Shown piece by piece: positions 12,413-17,260 of a stretch of 17,260 nt of DNA; the first letter of the stretch is position 1, and each line of letters opens with the position of its first letter. The notes beneath the pieces are model-generated. The model was not told where the DNA came from, ran no database searches, and worked only from the letters and a program-made list of their open reading frames with translations. The translations under genes and the position numbers were made by a program. Origin of the DNA: Patescibacteria group bacterium (GTDB lineage Bacteria; Patescibacteriota; Gracilibacteria; JAHISY01); NCBI GenBank assembly GCA_018817365.1, contig JAHISY010000069.1, forward strand, positions 1 to 17,260, read 5' to 3'.

Positions 12413-13434
12413 AACTGCCGCAAAAACCGTAGATCATTATCAAAAAGGAGGCGGAGATCTTTGATTCCGTGGCGGAGCATCACCATCCGATCGATGCCGA
12501 AGCCGAACGCAAAACCGCTCCACTTCGCCGAATCGATTTCGACATTTCGCAAAACATTCGGATGGACGAGTCCGCAGCCCACGATTTCGATCCAGCCCGT
12601 CCTTTTGCAAACACTGCAGCCCTTTCCTCCGCAAATAGTGCAACTCATGTCCATCTCTAGTCCCGGCTCGACGAACGGAAAATAACTTGTTCGAAAACGA
12701 AACTTCGCTTCTGGAGCTATTAATTGCTTCACGGCTTCCTCCATTACCGCCTTCATATTTGCGAGGGAAATTTCTCGATCGACGACGAGCCCTTCGAGCT
12801 GATGAAACATCGGCGAGTGAGAAGCGTCGAAATCATCTTTTCGGAAAACCCGACCCGGCGCGACGATTCGAAATGGCGGTTTGCGCTCCTCCATCCACCG
12901 AATTTGCACGCTCGAAGTTTGTGTCCGCAACAATTTCCCTTCTTCATCTGCGAGAAAAAGCGTGTCCTGCGCATCGCGGGCGGGGTGATCAGCGGGGATA
13001 TTCAGCGCAGTGAAATTGTGAAAATCATCCTCGATTTGCGGACCGCTCGCAATCGTGAAACCCATTCCTGTGAAAACTTTTTCCGCCTCGCGGATGAATT
13101 GTGTGAGCGGATGGAGCGTGCCGCGTCGCGCTGCGATACCCGGCTGCGTTGGATCGATCCACTCTTCTCCCGCCAATTTTTCGAACCGCGAGTTTTCCAG
13201 CTCGCCCGCTTTCGCCGCAATTTTCGCCTCGATTTCGATTTTCAATTCGTTCGAGGCTTTCCCGACTTTACCTTTTTCTTCTGCCGGCAAATTTTTGAGC
13301 TCTCGCAAAATTTCGGTGAGTTTCCCTTTTCTTCCTAAAAATTCCACCTCGACTTCCCGCAGCTTTTCCGCGTTTGCGGAAGCAGCGATTGCATTGTCTG
13401 CCTCGGTTTTTAAATTTTCTAATTTTTCAAGCAT
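12409..13434 (-). CDS. pheS: phenylalanyl-tRNA synthetase alpha subunit
   Basis: This 341-residue class II catalytic subunit pairs with PheT to charge tRNA-Phe. An N-terminal coiled coil (about 1-85, with FLGRKGKLTEILRELKNL) precedes the core. HPLTQFIREAEKVFTGMGF marks the start of the catalytic domain. Motif 2 is RVFRKDDFDASHSPMFHQLEG. A four-Cys segment (CTICGGKGCSVCKRTGW) is of the kind seen in many PheS proteins, and motif 3 is FGFGIDRMVMLRHGIKDLR. It is full length. pheT does not follow; the next gene downstream is the unrelated convergent one at 12119. Its partner must therefore lie elsewhere, which is a departure from the usual pheST operon. The extended -10 TGCTAAACT ends 6 bases before the ATG, pointing to a leaderless message. 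Confidence 0.96.
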   Translation of the reverse strand: MLEKLENLKTEADNAIAASANAEKLREVEVEFLGRKGKLTEILRELKNLPAEEKGKVGKASNELKIEIEAKIAAKAGELENSRFEKLAGEEWIDPTQPGIAARRGTLHPLTQFIREAEKVFTGMGFTIASGPQIEDDFHNFTALNIPADHPARDAQDTLFLADEEGKLLRTQTSSVQIRWMEERKPPFRIVAPGRVFRKDDFDASHSPMFHQLEGLVVDREISLANMKAVMEEAVKQLIAPEAKFRFRTSYFPFVEPGLEMDMSCTICGGKGCSVCKRTGWIEIVGCGLVHPNVLRNVEIDSAKWSGFAFGFGIDRMVMLRHGIKDLRLLFDNDLRFLRQF

Positions 13435-13440
13435 GTGAGA

Positions 13441-13449
13441 AGTTTAGCA
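13441..13449 (-). promoter_or_regulatory. extended -10 promoter of pheS
   Basis: TGCTAAACT on the minus strand lies 6 bases before the pheS ATG, as in serS. No Shine-Dalgarno is seen. Confidence 0.55.
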
Positions 13450-13555
13450 AAAGGTTTTGGGGACAGGATTGGTAATTTAAAAATTTTGATTTTGGATTTA
13501 AGAATTATTTATAAAATTAAAAATTATAAAATTTAAAAATTTTTATAAAATTACC

Positions 13556-13927
13556 TTAATCCCTAGAAGAAAAATAAATTTCCACGAGACTCACCGCAAT
13601 CGCGATTAAAACTCCGTCCCACCATGTCAAAATTCGCAAAATCTGAAACGCGAGCGCGACTTCTGTCGCAATCGTGAAGAGGATGGCTTGTCGGAGAGAG
13701 ATCGAAATGTGTTGCAGGTAAATTTCTCCCCGCCGAAACCACACTCGAAAATAAAATCCCGCGAGCGTGAGAGTTCCGACGAGCGCGAGGAAGAGGGCGG
13801 CGAAAAAAAACGGCACAGCGAGCGCGGTCGAAGTAAAGGGATCAATTCGAAAAATTACAATCGCGAGCGCAATCCAGCCGAGGAGGGCGGTTGTCAAAAT
13901 TCCGAGAAGATAGTTTTTTGAAGTCAA
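13556..13927 (-). CDS. hypothetical integral membrane protein (four helices)
   Basis: About 123 residues if it begins at the TTG at 13927 (MTSKNYLLGILTTALLGW). An upstream TTG at 13960 would add MKFKILNLKLG, which looks like translated AT-rich repeat. No ATG start is available. Four transmembrane helices are predicted: YLLGILTTALLGWIALAIVIF, a Pro/Phe-rich second (STALAVPFFFAALFLALVG), a third around ILFTIATEVALAFQIL, and a fourth near GVLIAIAVSLVEIYF. A short basic loop (YFRVWFRRGEIYLQ) lies between helices 2 and 3. I do not recognise a family. It lies alone between pheS and the uracil-DNA glycosylase gene, with AT-rich gaps on both sides. Several open frames on the opposite strand here are charged, low-complexity shadows. 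Confidence 0.6.
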   Translation of the reverse strand: MTSKNYLLGILTTALLGWIALAIVIFRIDPFTSTALAVPFFFAALFLALVGTLTLAGFYFRVWFRRGEIYLQHISISLRQAILFTIATEVALAFQILRILTWWDGVLIAIAVSLVEIYFSSRD

Positions 13928-13982
13928 GCCTAATTTTAAATTTAGAATTTTAAATTTCAAAACAAGATCAAATGTTCAAATT

Positions 13983-14064
13983 TTTAAAGTTTCAAATTTC
14001 AAAGGGATCACTCCGTGACTTTTCAAAATTAAGAAATTGATAAATTCAATCCGCCGCGGCGGAT
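13983..14064. repeat. two short palindromes downstream of the UDG gene
   Basis: TCAC/GTGA around TCC in GATCACTCCGTGAC (near 14007-14020) and the perfect 16-bp palindrome ATCCGCCGCGGCGGAT (14049-14064) could form hairpins in the 3' region of the minus-strand UDG transcript. Neither is followed by a good T-tract, so a terminator is not certain. The second resembles dispersed GC-rich palindromes. Confidence 0.45.
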
Positions 14065-14076
14065 GAAACTTAAAAT

Positions 14077-14694
14077 TTAGATAAGTTTGGTTTGGGTTGG
14101 TTGTTTTTCCGGTTCAGATGTTTCAGTAATTTTTTTCAAAATTGCCGGAATTTTAGCAAAATCCGCGAGATGCGCTTCTTTTTGGCTCGGCGAATAAAGC
14201 GCGGCGGCAGGGTGGTAAAGCGGAAGGAAAATTCTGCCGTCTTTTCGCCGCACCGGATTGCCGTGCGCGCTCGAAATTCGAAGTCCCGGCAAAAAACGAT
14301 TCATCGAATGCCGACCGAGTGTTACGATTAATTTCGGTTTGATGATTTCAACCTGCTGATTCAAAAAATCCCAGCAAGTTTCAACTTCCTTCGGTTCGGG
14401 ATCGCGATTGCCTGGCGGGCGGCACTTCACGACGTTCGCGATGAAAACATCCGCGCGCGTCCAGCCGATTGATTCGAGCATTTGATTCAAAAATTTCCCC
14501 GCCGCACCGACGAAAGGTTCACCCTGCAAGTCCTCATCTCGTCCCGGTCCTTCGCCGATGAAAAGCACATCGGCATCCGGATTTCCCGCGCCCGGCACGG
14601 TATTCGTCCGCTGCTCGTGGAGTCGGCACTTTTGGCAGTTTTTGATTTTCTCAGCAATCTCCTCGAGAGCGGTAGCTTTTTCTTCGGCAGTCAT
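14077..14694 (-). CDS. uracil-DNA glycosylase, family 4 (4Fe-4S)
   Basis: This 205-residue enzyme removes uracil from DNA in base-excision repair. Four cysteines are placed as expected for the iron-sulfur cluster of family 4 UDGs: Cys20 and Cys23 (CQKCRLHEQR), Cys91 (NVVKCRPPGNRDP) and Cys107 (ETCWDFL). The active-site motifs are GEGPGRDED (47-55), the family counterpart of motif A with Glu48, and YHPAAALY (160-167, His161). VPGAG and the AAGKFLNQML helix follow the family pattern. Length is normal. The gene is probably monocistronic, with the extended -10 TGTTAAAAT ending 7 bases before its ATG. A DNA phage-type UDG or family 5 enzyme would have different A and B motifs, so I am confident of the family. 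Confidence 0.95.
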   Translation of the reverse strand: MTAEEKATALEEIAEKIKNCQKCRLHEQRTNTVPGAGNPDADVLFIGEGPGRDEDLQGEPFVGAAGKFLNQMLESIGWTRADVFIANVVKCRPPGNRDPEPKEVETCWDFLNQQVEIIKPKLIVTLGRHSMNRFLPGLRISSAHGNPVRRKDGRIFLPLYHPAAALYSPSQKEAHLADFAKIPAILKKITETSEPEKQPTQTKLI

Positions 14695-14701
14695 TTTGAG
14701 A

Positions 14702-14710
14702 ATTTTAACA
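14702..14710 (-). promoter_or_regulatory. extended -10 promoter of the UDG gene
   Basis: TGTTAAAAT on the minus strand ends 7 bases before the ATG, predicting a leaderless transcript. Confidence 0.6.
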
Positions 14711-14714
14711 TTTT

Positions 14715-14730
14715 GGCAGGCTTGCCTGCC
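14715..14730. repeat. GGCAGGC/GCCTGCC palindrome
   Basis: GGCAGGCTTGCCTGCC is a 7-bp inverted repeat around TT, lying just upstream of the UDG promoter. It may be a dispersed repeat or a -35-region hairpin. Confidence 0.6.
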
Positions 14731-14765
14731 GGAGTCGAAAGTTTATCTTTTACACAGACAGGTTG

Positions 14766-14804
14766 AAGACGGGAGATAGTTTTTAGGCTACTCCCGTCTT
14801 TTTT
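14766..14804. terminator. intrinsic-terminator-like hairpin after the phosphatidyltransferase fusion gene
   Basis: AAGACGGGAG (14766-14775) pairs perfectly with CTCCCGTCTT (14791-14800), extended by TAG/CTA across one bulge. It follows the minus-strand stop at once. The T-run (14799-14804) is on the plus-strand side, so termination should be stronger on the plus strand; on the minus strand the tail is only CTTCAACC. Confidence 0.55.
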
Positions 14805-15990
14805 AGGTTGCTGTTGAAAATTTAGGTCTCCGCCAAAACGGAGACAGGAGGTAAACTGCCAACATGCCCGCTGGAGCTGCCAGCGGCGAGTTGAAGATTA
14901 CTATTGCTGTGATTGTGCAAACAGCCAATAATCCCAGCTCAGATTTTTTTCGCGTTGCCGCCAAATAATTAAAATGCGGCCAAAAAACAGGGAAGCAAAC
15001 CATTAATCCGCAGGCGGTGATGGTCGTTCCCAAAACTATCTCTGCCGACCAGCCAGCTAGAATCGCGGCGCACACGATTGCTGCGCCAGCAGGGGATGGC
15101 AATCCGAAGAAAAAGCCATCCGGTTTGCGATTTTTATTCGCTGTGAAGTGCCACAACCGACCGGCTGTGGCGAAGATATAAAAAATTCCCACCGAAATTC
15201 CAGTCATCGACCAGCCGGAATAGCTGGCGGCAAGGATTGCTGGAGCCACGCCGAAATTTGAAAAATCGGCATAATCATCCAACAATCCGCCGAAACCGTC
15301 GTCGGCGGTTCCGAGTCGACGGGCAATCCGACCGTCGAGATTATCGGCAATCGCGCCGACGAAAATCGAGAAGATTGCCAGTCCGAACAATTTTTCAATT
15401 GCGAATCCGACTGCAAAAAATCCGCAGAAGAAATTCGCAAAGCTCATACCGTTGGCCGGATTTTGGCGAGCATATTTTGCTAGCCAAATCGAACTAAAAC
15501 CAACCGCTCCTGCGAGAAGACAATTACCAAGCAGGATAAGTTCGGAATTGTCGTGCAACAGTCCGGCTGCAAGTGGCAAGAGCGCGAGCGACTGAAGAAG
15601 AGCCTTTTTCTTGTCGCTCTTTCCAGCCGCGACATCGCACGCGCCATGGCTGCGCACGACTGTTTTAGCCAAGTCTCTCGCGAGCATTAGCCAAAACAGC
15701 CATGGACCGACTGTTGGCCACAGTACAATGAGCGATCCATAAATTTGAATTTTATCGACAAGTGGATCGAACCACTTGCCGAATTCGCTCACTTCACTAT
15801 TTCTTCGCGCAAGCCAGCCATCGACAAGGTCGAGTAGACGACAGGCGGTGACAATCATGATGCCAATCCATCCGATTAAAATCGGATCAGCGAATTTTTC
15901 CCGAAAAATGAAAAAAGAAATTCCCGGGAAAAAAAGTAAAAGCGAAAAAAGTGTGACCCCATTTGGGATTGTAAAAAATTTTCTTTTCAT
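14803..15990 (-). CDS. two-domain CDP-alcohol phosphatidyltransferase (PgsA-like + PssA-like fusion)
   Basis: The 395-residue membrane protein carries two full CDP-alcohol phosphatidyltransferase signatures, D-x2-D-G-x2-A-R-...-G-x3-D-x3-D. The first is Asp54, Asp57, Gly58, Ala61, Arg62, Gly71, Asp75 and Asp79. The second is Asp216, Asp219, Gly220, Ala223, Arg224, Gly234, Asp238 and Asp242. The first half begins with a PgsA-like IPNGVTLFSLL. The second is PssA-like: GMSFANFFCGF before the signature and DFSNFGVAPA after it. About ten to twelve helices are predicted. The family joins CDP-diacylglycerol to glycerol-phosphate, serine or similar alcohols. One chain may therefore make two lipid head groups; actual substrates are unknown. 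It has a clear Shine-Dalgarno (AAAGGAG, 6 bases before ATG), rare in this window. It lies downstream of rdgB behind a terminator-like hairpin. Confidence 0.88.
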   Translation of the reverse strand: MKRKFFTIPNGVTLFSLLLFFPGISFFIFREKFADPILIGWIGIMIVTACRLLDLVDGWLARRNSEVSEFGKWFDPLVDKIQIYGSLIVLWPTVGPWLFWLMLARDLAKTVVRSHGACDVAAGKSDKKKALLQSLALLPLAAGLLHDNSELILLGNCLLAGAVGFSSIWLAKYARQNPANGMSFANFFCGFFAVGFAIEKLFGLAIFSIFVGAIADNLDGRIARRLGTADDGFGGLLDDYADFSNFGVAPAILAASYSGWSMTGISVGIFYIFATAGRLWHFTANKNRKPDGFFFGLPSPAGAAIVCAAILAGWSAEIVLGTTITACGLMVCFPVFWPHFNYLAATRKKSELGLLAVCTITAIVIFNSPLAAPAGMLAVYLLSPFWRRPKFSTAT

Positions 15991-15996
15991 TTCTTT

Positions 15997-16003
15997 CTCC
16001 TTT
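15997..16003 (-). promoter_or_regulatory. Shine-Dalgarno of the fusion gene
   Basis: AAAGGAG sits 6 bases before the ATG at 15990 on the minus strand. It is the only strong ribosome-binding site noticed in the window and supports this start. A TAAAAA -10 candidate lies at 16009-16014. Confidence 0.8.
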
Positions 16004-16012
16004 CAAAATTTT

Positions 16013-16106
16013 TAGCGACAGCAACCCCGACTTCCGCCGAGCCTGCCGTTATTTTTTTTTAAAAAAATAAAGCCGACCCGAGTCGGCAGTCGAAGAACTG
16101 TCGCTA
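16013..16106 (-). other. long imperfect inverted repeat between rdgB and the fusion gene
   Basis: TAGCGACAG (16013-16021) pairs exactly with CTGTCGCTA (16098-16106). Inside these, CGACT and GCCGA segments on both arms also pair, and a terminator hairpin fills the centre. The whole 94-base unit could fold as one branched structure. Confidence 0.5.
16060..16087 (-). terminator. intrinsic terminator of rdgB
   Basis: On the minus strand GCCGAC and GTCGGC (16072-16087) form a 6-bp stem with loop TCGG, followed at once by TTTATTTTTTT. It lies about 55 bases after the rdgB stop and before the next gene's promoter. Confidence 0.75.
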
Positions 16107-16142
16107 CCGTGATTTCAAAGAGCCACCATTTAGCGTCTCATT

Positions 16143-16748
16143 TTAGTAATTTTCGAGAAATTCTTCTACCTTTTTCAAAGCCCTTCCACGATGCGAGAAC
16201 CGCGACTTTCCCGCCGTCGACATCGCCGCAAAAACTTCCATCGCTCCGTCCGCAAGAAAAACTGACGACAACGGAATTCTCGGTAAAATCGGCGCCGCAG
16301 CTTTTTTTAAAATTTTTCCTTCAACCTCGCCCCGAAAAAATTCAGTTGGTTTGCCAATTTCTGCGAAAGCCAAAACCGAAATAAATTTCGCCCGTCGGGT
16401 TTTTGATTCCTCCATTCTCTTCAAAAAAAATTCCAGCCACTCTGCATCGCTCGCTTCCGCGCCCGCTCCGAACCGCACCGTTCGCACACCGAGCTCACCC
16501 GGCAGCGCCTCCACGAGAATTCCAGAATCATCCGCGAGCGTGGGCAGCCCCGTTTCTTGCTGCCAAAACTCAGCTTTGATTCGCGCATTTTCCTCGAAAG
16601 TTTCGCCATCTTCCGGCGGTTCGCTTCGATCCGGCGCGGTCGGCAAATCCGCGATTGAAATAATCTCCAAACCTAAACCATTCAAAGCTTCCGCGATTTC
16701 CCGCGCTTTCGAGGAATTTCCGGTGGCGAGGAAGAGTTTTCTTAGCAT
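16143..16748 (-). CDS. RdgB/Ham1-type non-canonical purine NTP pyrophosphatase, divergent
   Basis: This 201-residue protein hydrolyses ITP, XTP and dITP if typical, keeping deaminated purines out of nucleic acids. It shows ATGNSSKAREI (8-18) with the TGN-x-x-K motif, ETFEENARIKA (49-59), LADDSGI (71-77) with the metal-binding Asp pair, and SHRGRALKK (185-193). The usual GFGYDP segment before the middle phenylalanine is missing; the sequence reads PRIPLSSVFLADG (156-168). This segment helps bind the base in known enzymes, so specificity or activity may differ. Length and overall order are normal and there is no frameshift. A weaker extended -10 (TGCTAGGCT) lies 9 bases before the ATG, and an intrinsic terminator follows. 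The symbol rdgB is reasonable for the family but activity is not assured. Confidence 0.85.
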   Translation of the reverse strand: MLRKLFLATGNSSKAREIAEALNGLGLEIISIADLPTAPDRSEPPEDGETFEENARIKAEFWQQETGLPTLADDSGILVEALPGELGVRTVRFGAGAEASDAEWLEFFLKRMEESKTRRAKFISVLAFAEIGKPTEFFRGEVEGKILKKAAAPILPRIPLSSVFLADGAMEVFAAMSTAGKSRFSHRGRALKKVEEFLENY

Positions 16749-16757
16749 ACGGTAGAT

Positions 16758-16766
16758 AGCCTAGCA
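16758..16766 (-). promoter_or_regulatory. candidate extended -10 of the RdgB-like gene
   Basis: TGCTAGGCT on the minus strand ends 9 bases before the ATG. It keeps the TGC but departs from TAAAAT, so it is weaker evidence than the other extended -10 sites here. Confidence 0.4.
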
Positions 16767-16843
16767 GTTTCGAGTTTACCTTTAAAATTGGCTAACATTT
16801 AGCTAGTCATTTAATCTTTCAGTAGTTTCAAAAAATTTCGCTC

Positions 16844-17260
16844 GTGGCGCGAAACGCGGAAACGATTGCGAGTAAATTAATTTCAAATTTTGTGTCGTTC
16901 GAACACTTTTCCAAATTCGATGCTTCTCCATATATTCCATTGCAAGTAGGTGTGCATCTGCCGGGCATTTCTGAAGCATCGACAGGACTCGTCGTGCCAA
17001 ATAAATTTTTTGACAAAACTTCTGACGAACTTCGCGAGACAAGCGTGCCGGAGTGGTTTACAGGAAAACATGTCAAATTAAAAAAGCCCGAGAATGATTA
17101 TCCTGATGTTGCCGCGTGGATTGAAGGAGTGAGCGGCATCACTCAACGTTTGGTTGCTTCGCCGGAGGAAACTTTGCGGGTGATGGGGCGAAGTGCGGTT
17201 GCCGACCTTTTCCAAAATCTAGATAAAGCGAACATTCCAACTAATCCGAAAAATACCGGT
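16844..17260 (+). CDS. unidentified protein, 5' part of a gene running off the right edge
   Basis: An open frame runs from a stop at 16823-16825 to the end of the window without interruption. The best start is GTG at 16844, giving 139 residues so far, beginning (M)ARNAETIASKLISNFVSF. The sequence has balanced composition, with segments such as SPYIPLQVGVHLPGISEAS, VPNKFFDKTSDELRETSVPEW and VAAWIEGVSGITQRLV, and no signal peptide or membrane helix. This looks like a soluble, folded protein. I do not recognise a family. No Shine-Dalgarno is visible; TAACAT at 16793-16798 is a possible -10. Three open frames on the opposite strand (16803-17076) are rejected as shadows because this plus-strand frame spans them all. 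The start is the least certain part. Confidence 0.6.
   Translation, partial: MARNAETIASKLISNFVSFEHFSKFDASPYIPLQVGVHLPGISEASTGLVVPNKFFDKTSDELRETSVPEWFTGKHVKLKKPENDYPDVAAWIEGVSGITQRLVASPEETLRVMGRSAVADLFQNLDKANIPTNPKNTG

Noticed and set aside
12687..13438. Several plus-strand open frames opposite pheS (up to 204 codons)
   Set aside because: pheS is complete and recognisable on the minus strand. The plus-strand products are basic, low-complexity shadows.
16803..17076. Three overlapping minus-strand open frames at the right end
   Set aside because: An uninterrupted plus-strand frame covers the same bases and continues off the edge with better composition.

Overview
The window reads like a piece of a small-genome, uncultivated bacterium of the Patescibacteria/CPR type. 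Peregrinibacteria is my guess, at low confidence. Supporting signs are a DUF5674 protein, a DUF4325 (STAS-like) protein, split housekeeping genes, very few Shine-Dalgarno sites, extended -10 boxes placed 6-9 nt before start codons, and many short palindromic and tandem repeats, some read in frame inside genes. TGA is an ordinary stop codon, so the recoded Gracilibacteria/Absconditabacteria are unlikely.

Layout. (1) 106-2765, plus strand: a tight four-gene operon with a MetE N-terminal-half homologue lacking zinc ligands, a DUF5674 protein, a small conserved protein, and a core MetE with all four zinc ligands. (2) 2839-4626: a large multidomain lipoprotein. (3) 4628-5197: a non-coding, MITE-like element with exact 19-bp terminal inverted repeats and an imperfect 8-bp flanking repeat, carrying a nested 30-bp palindrome and three 15-bp direct repeats. 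(4) 5246-5606: five helically phased 10-bp repeats leading into a DUF4325 gene. (5) 5628-7157, minus strand: serS and a small membrane protein. (6) 7374-11714, plus strand: an AT-richer, probably acquired operon for arsenic/metal or thiol-redox defence. It holds ArsR, a CPNC thioredoxin, an ArsP-type permease, ArsF-like and ArsG-like proteins, a CPHC thioredoxin-like protein, a CPIC membrane protein and an unknown helical protein. (7) 11747-11957: a broken 3' remnant of a second arsG-like gene, then a hairpin and tRNA-Ala(GGC). (8) 12119-17260: a small unknown gene, then on the minus strand pheS, a membrane protein, family 4 uracil-DNA glycosylase, a two-domain CDP-alcohol phosphatidyltransferase fusion and a divergent RdgB/Ham1. 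An unidentified plus-strand gene runs off the right edge.

How the parts work together. The island looks like a sensor (ArsR, on a palindrome just after its promoter), an exporter (permease) and a transmembrane thiol relay. In the relay, the cytosolic CPNC thioredoxin would pass electrons through the CcdA-like ArsG to membrane-anchored CxxC proteins outside. The arsG remnant beside the tRNA suggests the distal genes arrived by recombination within arsG. The most novel items are this extended redox island with its scar, the PgsA-PssA-like fusion, the split MetE with repeat peptides, and the MITE-like element.
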